A stretch of 64,000 nucleotides of DNA from Calothrix sp. NIES-3974 (GCF_002368395.1 NZ_AP018254.1:4092001-4156000), one strand, 5' to 3'. Counted from the first letter of the stretch, positions 17,197 through 25,788 are shown. Made by a program: numbers and translations. Notes: a model not told the origin generated them from the sequence alone.

Positions 17197-17534
17197 AGAA
17201 ATCAAAACGAGAGAGATATCGCCAGTATATTGAAACCTTACTTACAGAGTATAGTAAATACAAATCTATCAACGAACAAGTAGAAGCACAAACTATTTTT
17301 GACCGCGAAAAAGACCACTATCAATTAGTTCATGTTGGTTGGAGTAACAAGCGTCGGGTTTACGGTTGTGTGTTACATTTGGATATCATCAATGAGAAAA
17401 TCTGGATTCAACATGATGGTAGAGAAATAGGAATTGCTAATGAATTAGAAAAGTTAGGTGTTCCTAAACAAGATATTGTTTTGGGATTTCATTCTCCATA
17501 TAGTCGTCAATTTACCGATTATGCAGTCGGTTAA
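17184..17534 (+). CDS. xisI: XisI family protein (fdxN element excision controlling factor)
   Basis: The 116-residue product is a full-length XisI protein. It has KRERYRQYIETLLTEYSKYK near the start, then EAQTIFDREKDHYQLVHVGW, RRVYGCVLHLDIINEKIWIQ with HDGREIGIANEL, and ends LGFHSPYSRQFTDYAVG. In Anabaena xisH and xisI are needed, with the XisF recombinase, for excision of the fdxN element during heterocyst development. XisH-XisI pairs are also found widely in cyanobacteria away from such elements, with unknown roles. Here the partner is truncated and no recombinase is nearby, so this copy is probably an orphan. Confidence 0.92.
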   Translation: MAKIEKSKRERYRQYIETLLTEYSKYKSINEQVEAQTIFDREKDHYQLVHVGWSNKRRVYGCVLHLDIINEKIWIQHDGREIGIANELEKLGVPKQDIVLGFHSPYSRQFTDYAVG

Positions 17535-17636
17535 TCAAGTAGAAATTAAGAAAATGAGGTTGGGTAGCCACTACGTTGCGTGGATTTGCCAACCTAGCCA
17601 ATTCCAGCTTTAAGGTTCTAAATAAATAGTATTGAG

Positions 17637-19676
17637 CTAAAAACCTGTTTTGCTTATAGCAGTTTCCAGACTTTCACCTGCTAAAACATCACGGATAATT
17701 CTGGCAATGGTTTTTTCTAGTATCTGACTGGCTATTTGTTGACCAAGTTTTTGAACACCGGGATTAAATATGATTTTCACAATTTGTTGACTCAAATGAC
17801 TCGCATCAAATCCCCGAGTATCACGGAGAATAGCCGCTATATTTTGAATGTGTTCTAAGGTCTTTTGCTGCTCTAAATTGGCCGATGGAGTTTCATTTAC
17901 TGCCGTAATTCCCACCTGCTCCCGCAACAAATAGGTCAAATTATGTAGGATGTTTTTCCGAACTGCATCCAGGGTTTTAAATAACTCATCTACTAGTTTT
18001 TCCCGAATATAAGCGCCACGCTCGGAACTGAGAAAATCAACTGCTTGGTTCAACACTAAATCAAAATCATACTCGTCATTATTGCGAGCATTGCGGAGAA
18101 GATTTTCTAAACGATTCCACCGGAAACTTCCTTCTTTAAATAATAAATCCCGTAAAGATGTTCTTAATTGGGGTGCAGGGTCTGTTAATAACCGTTTGGC
18201 TACATAGGGATAGGCTTCGCTGAGAACTTTAAAATTCGGGTCGATAAATATGGCAATTCCTTCCATCGTCACTAAGGAACGAATAATTAAGGCATAGTAA
18301 GGAGGGACACGGAAGGGATATTCATACATTAATTCCGATAAATCATCGGTAATACTTTTGATATTGAAATCAGCAACACTTGCACCTTCAGCATTCGCAA
18401 AAACCTTAGCAAAAGCGGGAATTATTGGGGTTAAATCTGTATCCGGAGCGAGGAAATCTAACTTAACGTAATCGTTAGCTAAACCTTCAAAATCCCGGTT
18501 GACCACGTGGACAATTGCTTCGATTAAACCGTAACGTTGGGGAGGTTCAATCTGACTCATCATCCCAAAATCCAGATAGGCTAATTTCCCGTCCCTAGTG
18601 GCTAACAAATTTCCCGGATGGGGATCAGCATGGAAAAATCCGTGTTCTAGTAACTGTCGCAATGAACACTGGACTCCCACCTCTACCAAATATCTGGCAT
18701 CTATTCCCTGGGCTGCTAATTCCTCAATTTGATTTAATTTTGTGCCGTTAATCCACTCCATCGTCAATACCCGACGATTGGTATATTCCCAGTAAATTTG
18801 CGGTACATAGATGTCTTTCATGTGACCATAAAGGCGGAAAAACTTCTCCGCATTTTCACCTTCACGGACATAATCCATTTCTTCAAATACGCGATCGCCT
18901 AGTTCATCCAAAATTCCCACGAGGTCACTGCGAATGCGTTTGAAGCGACCCATTGCCCAAGCCGCAAGTCCGCGTAAAATATATAAATCAATGGAAATCG
19001 CTTCCCGCAAGTTGGGACGTTGGACTTTAATGGCGACTTCTTCCCCTGTTTTCAGTTTACCCCTATATACTTGCCCCAAGGAAGCTGCGGCAATCGGTTC
19101 GGGAGAAATTTCTGCATAAATCTCCTCCACACTTTGCCCAATGTCCTCACGAATGAATTGAAAGGCGATTTCGTTGTCAAAGGCAGGTAATTTATCTTGT
19201 AATTGGGTTAATTCTTCTAAAAATGTCGGCGGAACCAAATCCGGACGCGTAGATAATGCCTGACCAATTTTAATATAGGCAGGACCCAACTTTGTTAATA
19301 ACTCCCGAAACTGGACGGCACGACGACGGTCTTTTTTCACCTCGATCCCGCGCTTACTATCCCACCAAATCCCCAACCCAAAGGCTAAAGTTGGCATCAA
19401 AACGGTCAAAATCCTCCCCAATACCTTGAAGGGACGTTGACCATAATACTGCGCGATCGCCTGCGCATCATATTTGATCTCAGGTCTGTAATTAATACTT
19501 GTAACCCGCTTTAATCCTCCTCCTTCCGGTAAGCTATTCAATTCGCTTTCTGAATTTTTCACAAGCACCATCGCACTCGTCGAATTCGGCGAATCTCGTT
19601 CCATATTGGTATCCTTTTGGGCTTTAACCTGTGCCAAGGTATGTGAGTCCGTTTTTACCATCATTTGCTTTGCCAC
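17637..19676 (-). CDS. ABC1/AarF/UbiB atypical kinase family protein
   Basis: The 679-residue protein has all ABC1 hallmarks. It has the KxGQ motif (KLGPAYIKIGQALSTRPDLV), the alanine-rich nucleotide loop AAASLGQVYRGKL, the lysine in VAIKVQRPN, the catalytic loop HADPHPGNLLATRDG and the metal-binding YLDFGMMS. The first 70 residues are low in conservation, so the GTG start could be replaced by nearby ATG codons 4 or 5 codons inside. Cyanobacterial and plastid members (ABC1K) sit at thylakoids or plastoglobules and affect prenylquinone and tocopherol metabolism. The C-terminal 150 residues have amphipathic helices. It is monocistronic. Confidence 0.92.
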   Translation of the reverse strand: MAKQMMVKTDSHTLAQVKAQKDTNMERDSPNSTSAMVLVKNSESELNSLPEGGGLKRVTSINYRPEIKYDAQAIAQYYGQRPFKVLGRILTVLMPTLAFGLGIWWDSKRGIEVKKDRRRAVQFRELLTKLGPAYIKIGQALSTRPDLVPPTFLEELTQLQDKLPAFDNEIAFQFIREDIGQSVEEIYAEISPEPIAAASLGQVYRGKLKTGEEVAIKVQRPNLREAISIDLYILRGLAAWAMGRFKRIRSDLVGILDELGDRVFEEMDYVREGENAEKFFRLYGHMKDIYVPQIYWEYTNRRVLTMEWINGTKLNQIEELAAQGIDARYLVEVGVQCSLRQLLEHGFFHADPHPGNLLATRDGKLAYLDFGMMSQIEPPQRYGLIEAIVHVVNRDFEGLANDYVKLDFLAPDTDLTPIIPAFAKVFANAEGASVADFNIKSITDDLSELMYEYPFRVPPYYALIIRSLVTMEGIAIFIDPNFKVLSEAYPYVAKRLLTDPAPQLRTSLRDLLFKEGSFRWNRLENLLRNARNNDEYDFDLVLNQAVDFLSSERGAYIREKLVDELFKTLDAVRKNILHNLTYLLREQVGITAVNETPSANLEQQKTLEHIQNIAAILRDTRGFDASHLSQQIVKIIFNPGVQKLGQQIASQILEKTIARIIRDVLAGESLETAISKTGF

Positions 19677-20076
19677 CGCAGGAGAGTCAATACGTTAAGT
19701 ATTGTAACAATTGAAAACTATGAATAAGTTAAAATCGCTGCTTTTTTCAGATCAATAATTCCAGGTTAACTGAGATTTCGGTACATCTAGTACGGAATTT
19801 GCGATTTTTAATTAGCGATTTCCACTTTCGCCCACTCCTTGCAAAACGAAGTCATAACGAGTATGATTTACTTAAGTCAGAAAAACAAAGCACACAATCA
19901 AGGATCCAAAGGAGTTGTATAGTAATCCGATTTCAGAAGCGAAAAATATCGATGGAGGTTGTACTTTGCGGGAAAGCTTTACCTGTGACTATCAACTGCA
20001 AGAGTCAATTTGTCCACGGGGAAAAGCTGATAATCCAAAATCTAAAATCCAAGATCCTATGAGGAGGGAGGTATAG
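19677..20076. other. Intergenic region upstream of the sulfiredoxin gene
   Basis: The 400-bp divergent spacer holds an AATCCAAAATCT-type run at about 20034-20058 and a strong GAGGAGGGAGG ribosome binding site at 20061-20071. A TTG-started open frame inside it has no similarity or codon pattern that I trust. Promoters for both flanking genes should lie here. Confidence 0.45.
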
Positions 20077-20337
20077 GTGAGAATAGAAGAAATACCACTC
20101 AAACAGATAAAACGACCATTACCTCGGGTGAACGACCAGCAGAAAGTATTAGCACTGATGGAATCAATCGCTGAAATTGGTCAGCAAGAACCCATTGATG
20201 TTTTAGAGGTGGATGGAGAGTTTTACGGATTTTCCGGTTGTCATCGCTACGAAGCTTGTCAGCGACTGGGAAAAGAAACCATACTAGCGCGGATACGCAA
20301 AGCACCTCGCAGTGTTTTAAAGATGCATTTAGCTTGA
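20077..20337 (+). CDS. srx: Sulfiredoxin
   Basis: The 86-residue protein starts at a GTG six bases after a strong GAGGAGGGAGG site. It has the ParB-like sulfiredoxin fold: [40 protein letters not shown] and the catalytic [15 protein letters not shown] with the essential cysteine in GCHR. Sulfiredoxin uses ATP to reduce hyperoxidised (sulfinic) 2-Cys peroxiredoxin and restore peroxide removal. The next gene, dps, is 38 bp downstream on the same strand, so both probably share a peroxide-stress transcript. Confidence 0.93.
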   Translation: MRIEEIPLKQIKRPLPRVNDQQKVLALMESIAEIGQQEPIDVLEVDGEFYGFSGCHRYEACQRLGKETILARIRKAPRSVLKMHLA

Positions 20338-20375
20338 CCAAAATTAATCATTACCTAAATATCTTGGAGAAAATT

Positions 20376-20861
20376 ATGGCAACTTCTACAACCGCAATCA
20401 ATATCGGTATTGACGACGCGAACCGTGGCAAAATAGCTGAGGGTTTATCACGGTTACTAGCAGACACATACACCCTGTATTTGAAAACCCACAACTTCCA
20501 CTGGAACGTCACTGGACCCATGTTCCAGACCCTCCACTTAATGTTTGAAACCCAGTACAACGAGTTAGCTCTAGCGGTGGATTTAATTGCGGAACGGATT
20601 CGAGCTTTAGGATATCCTGCACCTGGGACCTACAGTGAATATGCCAGATTAAGCTCAATACCTGAAACAGAGGGAGTACCCAAAGCCAAAGAGATGATTC
20701 GTTTATTAGTGGAAGGACAGGAAGCAGTTGTTCGGACAGCACGTTCAATTTTCCCCCTAGTTGAGGAAGTTAACGACGAACCAACAGCAGATTTATTAAC
20801 CCAACGGATGCAAGTGCATGAAAAAACCGCTTGGATGTTGCGGAGTTTGTTGGAAGAGTAG
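20376..20861 (+). CDS. dps: Dps-family ferritin-like protein
   Basis: The ATG at 20376 follows GGAGA and gives 161 residues; the longer open frame upstream overlaps srx and is not coding. The four-helix Dps fold is visible: [20 protein letters not shown] with the ferroxidase His residues, then [20 protein letters not shown] and a C-terminal helix [19 protein letters not shown]. Dps forms 12-mers that oxidise ferrous iron with hydrogen peroxide and store it, limiting hydroxyl radical damage, and some also bind DNA. Together with srx it forms a compact oxidative-stress pair. It is followed by a dispersed repeat that may end the transcript. Confidence 0.95.
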   Translation: MATSTTAINIGIDDANRGKIAEGLSRLLADTYTLYLKTHNFHWNVTGPMFQTLHLMFETQYNELALAVDLIAERIRALGYPAPGTYSEYARLSSIPETEGVPKAKEMIRLLVEGQEAVVRTARSIFPLVEEVNDEPTADLLTQRMQVHEKTAWMLRSLLEE

Positions 20862-20863
20862 TG

Positions 20864-20996
20864 GTCTATCCCATAGGTTAGGAGGTTCGTAGTAGTGGCT
20901 TTAGGGACGAAAAAGCTTTAATATAAAGCCCTATACCCACAGGGTTGTCGTAGACTATAGCCCTACTACGTACTTTTTTCTTACCCACCAAAATCC
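20864..20996. repeat. Dispersed repeat with GTAGTAGTGGCTTTAG arm (copy 1)
   Basis: It begins GTCTATCCCATAGGTTAGGA and ends CTTACCCACCAAAATCC. The arm GTAGTAGTGGCTTTAGG pairs imperfectly with CTATAGCCCTACTACGTA, giving a long hairpin. A second copy with the same ends is at 57495-57603, and half-elements occur near 15792 and 26820. Confidence 0.6.
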
Positions 20997-21014
20997 ATTT
21001 GACCATCGAAACCA

Positions 21015-21638
21015 ATGGCTGATTTTGCGTCTAAGCTACAATTGATGATGCAACGTGCGAATATTCCCAACTGGAAAGCCCTGCAACGACTAGCGGGAAT
21101 TTCGGAGCGACAGGTGTTGCGGTTGCGACGTGGGGAAGTAGGGCAGATGCGTGTTGAGGTACTCTTAAAGGTAGCGCGGGTTCTACAGGTTAGTTTCGAT
21201 GAATTACTGATAGATTCTGTAGTCGATGTGGAACCTGGAGAAAGTGAGAAATCGAGTTTAGCAACAAAACATAATCCACAAGAAACAACTGAGCTTACAA
21301 CAAACCAGGAAAGCATTCGTCATGATTTACAACGGGAAATATTGGACTTAATGGAATCACTACTGGTACAATTTCCCATTGCCGCAGCCAAAGCAAGGGA
21401 AAATCCGAATTTAGCAGCAAGTAAAATAGTTCCTTTAGTAGAAAATCCCCTAAAAAAACTATTAACAGCCTGGGAAATTACGGAAATAGCTAACGTTGGC
21501 GCAACAATTGCCTATAATCCTCAGTATCATCAAATCCGTGAAGGAACAGCCCAACCAGGTGATCTAGTGATTGTGCGATCGCCTGGTTATCTGCAAAAAG
21601 GTAGGCTGATCTATCGTGCCCAAGTAAGTCGCTGTTAA
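21015..21638 (+). CDS. XRE-type HTH protein with GrpE-like C-terminal domain
   Basis: The 207-residue product has an N-terminal helix-turn-helix of the Xre/Cro type (about 5-65; LQRLAGISERQVLRLRRGEV, then VEVLLKVARVLQVSFDELL). A polar linker follows, then a helical and beta C-terminal part. That C-terminal part (about 100-207) resembles the GrpE nucleotide exchange factor: a long helix (RHDLQREILDLMESLLVQFP), then VGATIAYNPQYHQIREGTAQ and GDLVIVRSPGYLQKGRLI with YRAQVSR, which follows the GrpE beta-domain pattern. It may be a regulator that senses DnaK or unfolded protein, or simply a DNA-binding protein using this fold for dimerisation. No dnaK or dnaJ lies nearby. Confidence 0.75.
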   Translation: MADFASKLQLMMQRANIPNWKALQRLAGISERQVLRLRRGEVGQMRVEVLLKVARVLQVSFDELLIDSVVDVEPGESEKSSLATKHNPQETTELTTNQESIRHDLQREILDLMESLLVQFPIAAAKARENPNLAASKIVPLVENPLKKLLTAWEITEIANVGATIAYNPQYHQIREGTAQPGDLVIVRSPGYLQKGRLIYRAQVSRC

Positions 21639-21743
21639 CTTAATTTTTGAGGTGTAGATATTCTCATTTACATCTGTTTTCACACAAAAAAACCATTTTT
21701 AGATGTATCTGGCGACATTTTTTCAAATCAACTATCATGGGGA

Positions 21744-21749
21744 TATAAT
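21744..21749 (+). promoter_or_regulatory. Possible -10 box (TATAAT) upstream of the STAS gene
   Basis: A perfect TATAAT lies 60 bp before the ATG at 21810, in ATGGGGATATAATAGAC. No good -35 hexamer is seen at the right distance, so this is a weak call. Confidence 0.35.
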
Positions 21750-21809
21750 AGACACATTCTATTTCTATCTACGGTTTCCACAAGCAATTTCAGATACATA
21801 ATTAATCCT

Positions 21810-22142
21810 ATGCAGACAGAACAGGTAAAGATTTTTCAGCCCAGTGGCAGCCTTGATGCGGAGAATTCCCAGGAATTTCGCCAACAAATCACGGAAGTAG
21901 CTCAACAAGGAGTCAAAATCGTCTTAGTTGATTTAAAAGACGTTTCCTTCATGGATAGTTCTGGACTGGGTTCCCTAGTTCTGGCTTTTAAAACCTTGCG
22001 AGCTTCAAATAATAAACTCGTTCTGTGTTCGATTAATGAGCAAATTCGGATTTTATTTGAATTAACTGGAATGGATAAAGTTTTTGAAATATTTGCAGAT
22101 CAAGAAGAGTTTCAGAAAAACTTAGTGTCTTTAGTTGCATAA
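21810..22142 (+). CDS. STAS-domain anti-sigma factor antagonist
   Basis: The 110-residue protein is a single STAS domain. It has IFQPSGSLDAENSQEFRQQI, then VLVDLKDVSFMDSSGLGSLV, in which the first serine of DSSGL is the expected phosphorylation site, and LVLCSINEQIRILFELTGMD with KVFEIF at the end. In SpoIIAA/RsbV systems the dephosphorylated form binds an anti-sigma kinase. No kinase or phosphatase gene is adjacent, so the partner is elsewhere. A second STAS protein with the same layout is encoded at 57671-57976, and the shared KVFEIF/RVFEI end suggests paralogues. A strong terminator follows. Confidence 0.93.
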   Translation: MQTEQVKIFQPSGSLDAENSQEFRQQITEVAQQGVKIVLVDLKDVSFMDSSGLGSLVLAFKTLRASNNKLVLCSINEQIRILFELTGMDKVFEIFADQEEFQKNLVSLVA

Positions 22143-22343
22143 GTTGAGATTAATCAATTATGTTTTCAAATGTGATATAGGAATCATATTTGATTTTTAT
22201 TGTATGACCGGCGCTAGTGTCAAAAAATAAGTATGCCCCTATTGAGAGTGCCCACCAACCCTGTTCCCTAACTACGCAAGTCATTTCATCAATCTGTAAA
22301 TCGGATTCCTATATCCGGGAAAATTATCATCATCAATCTCCCC

Positions 22344-22387
22344 AAATAGTGGCTGGTACAATTAAATTTACCTGCCACTATTTTTTT
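22344..22387 (+). terminator. Rho-independent terminator after the STAS gene
   Basis: Arms AAATAGTGGC (22344-22353) and GCCACTATTT (22374-22383) form a perfect 10-bp stem with a 20-base loop, followed directly by a run of T. It lies about 200 bp after the STAS stop codon and is a convincing intrinsic terminator. Confidence 0.8.
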
Positions 22388-22496
22388 GAGAGCATTTGTG
22401 ACGTTTGTTAACTTACAGTAAAAATTCTTTGTTGATATTTAACAATTGACATTTTTCCTGATTATCTTGTTTGAAGGCAAATTTTCTGTAGTGATC

Positions 22497-22588
22497 AGGA
22501 CTGACGCAAGGACAACGTAAACACCGTCATTACAACATCAGGAAGGAATCCCAAACATCTGATTTCTCGTAACGAGTGCGTAAGTCCT
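22497..22588. repeat. MITE-like element with AGGACTTACGCA terminal inverted repeats (copy 2)
   Basis: The ends AGGACTGACGCA (22497-22508) and TGCGTAAGTCCT (22577-22588) are inverted with one mismatch and enclose 68 bp. The ends match copy 1 at 8833-8952, whereas the interior does not, which suggests mobilisation by the same transposase acting on the ends. Confidence 0.65.
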
Positions 22589-22962
22589 ATAGTTATATTT
22601 AAGCTTTTCTTTAGATATTTGGTATCAAAGTGTGATGATTTCCATTGGGAGAAAAAATACAAGATTTTTTAACAAAACTGCATACAAACGTACAACAATT
22701 TTGGTATTTGCGTGCATAGAATAGGGCTGGAGGGGGAGCGAGCAGGACTTAAATCAAGATGTGGATAGGGAAAGTTGATTACTAGGTATTTAGACTCCAC
22801 CGTTCAGGATAGGGGAATTATCAGATAGCTTGAATCATTGAATTGGATGGGACTAAATGCGAATTATCAACTGACTGCTGACTGCAAATAAAGGTTCTAG
22901 CTGCCGATTCAAACAAATATTTTAGACAAGTCCTGAGCAGATATAGTTCAAGAGGTTATGTT

Positions 22963-23964
22963 ATGACGAATAATTTACTCGAACAATTGCGGAAAATGAC
23001 CGTAGTGGTTGCAGATACAGGAGATATTCAAGCGATCGCGCAATTTAAGCCGCAAGATGCAACGACAAATCCCTCCTTGATTACAGCAGCTGCACAAATG
23101 CCAGAATATGCGGAAATCGTCGATCAAACCTTGCTCACAGCTAAAAGCGACCTGGGAAGCAGTGCTAGTCAAGCTGATATTTTAAGTTTAGCCTTTGACC
23201 GGTTAGCGGTTGCCTTCGGTTTAAAAATATTGGAAATCATCCCCGGTCGGGTTTCCACAGAGGTTGATGCACGACTTTCCTATGATACCGAGGCAACGGT
23301 TGCCAAAGCTAGGGATTTAATCAAACAATACGAAGCTGCGGGAATTTCTAAAGAGCGAATTTTAATCAAAATTGCCACCACCTGGGAAGGGATTCAAGCA
23401 GCATCCATTCTGGAAAAAGAAGGAATTCACTGTAACCTGACCCTTTTATTTGGATTACATCAAGCGATCGCCTGTGCAGAAGCTGGTGTCACTCTAATTT
23501 CTCCCTTTGTGGGACGTATTCTCGACTGGTATAAAAAAGAAACTGGACGTGACTATGTGGGTGCGGAAGACCCCGGTGTTCAATCTGTGACAAAGATTTT
23601 TAACTATTACAAAAAATTTGGTTATAAAACCGAAGTCATGGGTGCAAGTTTCCGCAATATTGGCGAAATCATCGAGTTAGCTGGATGTGATTTGTTAACT
23701 ATTGCACCTAAGTTGTTAGCAGAATTACAGTCAACCACGGGAGAATTACCCCAAAAACTGGATGCAGCCAAAGCCGCAGCAATGCCAATTGAAAAAATTA
23801 CAATGGACAAAGCAACCTATGAGCGGATGCACGCTGAAGACCGAATGGCATCTGAAAAATTAGAGGAAGGAATTGCTGGCTTTACTAAGGCTTTAGAATC
23901 CTTGGAACAGTTATTGGCAGAACGGTTAGCAAAATTGGAAGGGAAAACTGCTATTGGCGTTTAA
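22963..23964 (+). CDS. tal: Transaldolase
   Basis: The 333-residue TalB-type enzyme exchanges dihydroxyacetone units between sedoheptulose 7-phosphate and glyceraldehyde 3-phosphate in the oxidative pentose phosphate pathway, important for dark and heterocyst metabolism. Visible motifs are the DATTNPSLI substrate loop (ATTNPSL), [13 protein letters not shown], the Schiff-base lysine in [15 protein letters not shown], and [15 protein letters not shown]. Length and end ([20 protein letters not shown]) fit the short form without the EF-hand extension found in some cyanobacteria. In many Nostocales tal lies near zwf and opcA, but not here. A bidirectional terminator follows. Confidence 0.96.
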   Translation: MTNNLLEQLRKMTVVVADTGDIQAIAQFKPQDATTNPSLITAAAQMPEYAEIVDQTLLTAKSDLGSSASQADILSLAFDRLAVAFGLKILEIIPGRVSTEVDARLSYDTEATVAKARDLIKQYEAAGISKERILIKIATTWEGIQAASILEKEGIHCNLTLLFGLHQAIACAEAGVTLISPFVGRILDWYKKETGRDYVGAEDPGVQSVTKIFNYYKKFGYKTEVMGASFRNIGEIIELAGCDLLTIAPKLLAELQSTTGELPQKLDAAKAAAMPIEKITMDKATYERMHAEDRMASEKLEEGIAGFTKALESLEQLLAERLAKLEGKTAIGV

Positions 23965-24084
23965 ATTGCGTTAACTGTCAACGGAATGATTACCTAGTTG
24001 TCCCTAGTTGTCTGAGACCGAAAATTGACGGTGGAGCCAAGCAAAGGTAGCTTTCGGGAGCAGGGGGAGTAAGTAATAAATTCA

Positions 24085-24115
24085 TCCCCACCCTACTAAA
24101 ATTTGAGGGTGGGGA
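24085..24115. terminator. Bidirectional terminator between tal and the DUF2839 gene
   Basis: Arms TCCCCACCCT (24085-24094) and AGGGTGGGGA (24106-24115) form a perfect 10-bp GC-rich stem with an 11-base loop. The genes on both sides converge on it. T-tracts are short, so efficiency is uncertain. Confidence 0.65.
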
Positions 24116-24171
24116 CTTTCGCGCTATGTTAATTTAACTACTTATCTCCCGACGACCCTATTCTGCCAAAA

Positions 24172-24390
24172 TCAACCAACCACTTCCCACCAGCCAAATG
24201 CAGGACCAATAAAACGGATTGTCACCCAAATTGTCACCATCAAACCAATCCCAATCCATGCACCACGGGTAGTAATTGTCACGAATTGTTCCGCTTGTTT
24301 TTTGGTGATGGGAACCCAAGGAAGAATACGTTCGGTTTCCTGTCCGTATTTTTCCCCTAATGCTTGTTTGCGACGCTTTGCTTCACCCAT
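24172..24390 (-). CDS. DUF2839 small membrane protein
   Basis: The 72-residue product has the DUF2839 start MGEAKRRKQALGEKYGQE, then ERILPWVPITKKQAEQFV, and one hydrophobic helix (about 45-66, GAWIGIGLMVTIWVTIRFIG) before WWEVVG. The family is a conserved small membrane protein of cyanobacteria with unknown role. The MGEAKRR start also occurs in other short stress proteins and does not by itself give a function. It converges with tal. Confidence 0.9.
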   Translation of the reverse strand: MGEAKRRKQALGEKYGQETERILPWVPITKKQAEQFVTITTRGAWIGIGLMVTIWVTIRFIGPAFGWWEVVG

Positions 24391-24462
24391 AATTAAGAAT
24401 CTGAAATTATATATTTAAATCCTATAGTCGATGGTAACGCGATCGCGCTACTATCTTTTTTT

Positions 24463-25197
24463 ATGGATCAGAATTTTTATTTACAATATGCGGCAGTCGA
24501 GGATCACCATTGGTGGTTTGTCGCTCGTCGGCAAATCATTCATAGTGTTATTCGTCGTCTGCAACTCCCCCCCCATGCACAAATTCTCGAAGTTGGTTGT
24601 GGAACTGGCGGAAATCTGGCCATGCTATCCCAACATGGTGATGTGAGTGCAATGGAAGTGGAAGCGATCGCCTGTGAGTTGGCCAACCAACGCCAACTTA
24701 CTTTAGTTAAGCCAGGCCGTTTACCGGATCTCATCCCCTTTGAGGAGGATTTTGATTTAATTTTAGCTTTGGATGTGATTGAACATATCCCAGATGATTT
24801 AGCTGCTTTAAAAGCTTTGTATTCTCGTTTAAAATCGGGAGGATGGCTAATTATTACCGTTCCTGCATACCAATTTCTCTGGAGTCAGCACGACGAAATC
24901 AACCATCATCAACGTCGTTACCGTCGTCGTCAATTATCCCGCTTAATTCAAAATGCTGGATTTCATCCTACTAAAAGTTCCTATTTCAATACTTTCCTTT
25001 TTCCCCTAGTATTTCTCACCAGAATGTATCAAAAAATCTTGAAAGTAGAATCCCAAGCTACCATCAGCGACGACTTGAAACTTCCATCGCCTTTACTCAA
25101 TCGTATCCTTACTAAAATATTCGCTAGCGAACGTTATTTTTTACCCTTGTTTTCCTTCCCCTGGGGAGTTTCTATATTAGTCATTGCCAGAAAATAG
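24463..25197 (+). CDS. Class I SAM-dependent methyltransferase
   Basis: The 244-residue enzyme has motif I (ILEVGCGTGGNLAML), motif II (DFDLILALDVIEHIPDDLAA) and motif III (LKSGGWLIITVPAYQFLWSQ) of small-molecule methyltransferases. The HDEINHHQRRYRRRQLSRLI loop and the C-terminal hydrophobic part (FPWGVSILVIARK) are typical of envelope-glycan associated members that are often encoded beside polyprenyl-phosphate sugar transferases. The next genes downstream are a GT2 transferase, an SMR protein and a PIG-V-like transferase, separated by a repeat-rich 591-bp gap, so co-function is an inference. Confidence 0.88.
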   Translation: MDQNFYLQYAAVEDHHWWFVARRQIIHSVIRRLQLPPHAQILEVGCGTGGNLAMLSQHGDVSAMEVEAIACELANQRQLTLVKPGRLPDLIPFEEDFDLILALDVIEHIPDDLAALKALYSRLKSGGWLIITVPAYQFLWSQHDEINHHQRRYRRRQLSRLIQNAGFHPTKSSYFNTFLFPLVFLTRMYQKILKVESQATISDDLKLPSPLLNRILTKIFASERYFLPLFSFPWGVSILVIARK

Positions 25198-25214
25198 GAG
25201 ATAAAAATTATAAT

Positions 25215-25355
25215 AATTCGTAATTTGTAATAGCCTACGGCAAGGCTGCGCCTACGTAATACCCGCTACGCGGGAAGCAAGCTACGTAATAGCCTGCGGC
25301 AACGCTTCGCGTACGTAATTTGTAATACACGCTATGTGGGAAGTAAGCTACGTAA
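25215..25355. repeat. Array of CTACGTAAT-ended short repeats
   Basis: Units of about 28-30 bp such as AGCCTACGGCAAGGCTGCGC, ACCCGCTACGCGGGAAGCAA and AGCCTGCGGCAACGCTTCGC each end in (C)TACGTAAT. Several are internally palindromic (CCCGCTACGCGGG). Such arrays are common in Nostocales spacers. Four units are visible. Confidence 0.6.
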
Positions 25356-25504
25356 TCGTTGAGACAAAAGCTATATTTAGCAATGATTTTTTTGATTTCA
25401 TCTTTTGCCTCATTTGAGATAATTGGCATTACTTGATAAGATTCAAGTTTTTACTCATAATACTCATTTGAGAATAAATGGGACAGATATTGGAGGGTTT
25501 TGCT

Positions 25505-25605
25505 GTGTAATCGTAATTTCCAAAAAGAAGACGACAGATTAATTTTGTTGCTAGAGACGCAATATATCACGTCTCATATTCTGGTATGTAAAAAAATACC
25601 GCAAA
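25505..25605. repeat. MITE-like element with GAGACG palindrome (copy E)
   Basis: GAGACG and CGTCTC flank CAATATATCA at 25554-25575. The left flank (CAGATTAATTTTGTTG) and right flank (CATATTCTGGTATGTAAAAA) resemble copy D at 16776-16881. The ends are more diverged. Confidence 0.5.
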
Positions 25606-25788
25606 AAAATACCGCAGTCCTAAATGATTTGTGAAACCTTACATGTAGGTTTGTTAACAGTCATCAGTCATCAGTCAAGAACACGCTATTTTTCACGACT
25701 TCAATCGGATTGCTGTCAAACAAACCAAGTATTGATTTGAGTTCTTCACCTTTCTCTTCCCTGCTTCCATTCTCGAAATGACAAACAA

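Larger units (their letters stand above)
22143..22962. other. Intergenic region with terminator and MITE, upstream of transaldolase
   Basis: The 820-bp gap holds a strong rho-independent terminator (22344-22387), a MITE-like element (22497-22588) and AT-rich sequence. A 64-codon frame at 22217-22411 runs through the terminator and is rejected. Confidence 0.5.
25198..25788. other. Repeat-rich intergenic region
   Basis: The gap between the methyltransferase and GT2 genes holds an array of short related units (25215-25355), a GAGACG MITE-like copy (about 25505-25605) and a CATCAGTCATCAGTCA tandem run near 25660-25678. The 64-codon minus-strand frame at 25235-25429 is made of these repeats and is rejected. 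Confidence 0.55.

Noticed and set aside
19799-20062. 87-codon frame upstream of srx
   Set aside because: It starts with TTG, runs into an AATCCAAAATCT repeat and has no domain; it overlaps the probable srx promoter region.
22217-22411. 64-codon frame after the STAS gene
   Set aside because: It passes through a strong rho-independent terminator (22344-22387), which would end its own transcript, and shows no similarity.
25215-25355. CRISPR-like array
   Set aside because: The units are of unequal length, directly adjacent and without unique spacers, so this is a short dispersed repeat array, not a CRISPR.
25235-25429. 64-codon minus-strand frame near the methyltransferase gene
   Set aside because: Most of the frame is the short CTACGTAAT repeat array, giving a repetitive peptide (GYYVA.FPRSGYYV).
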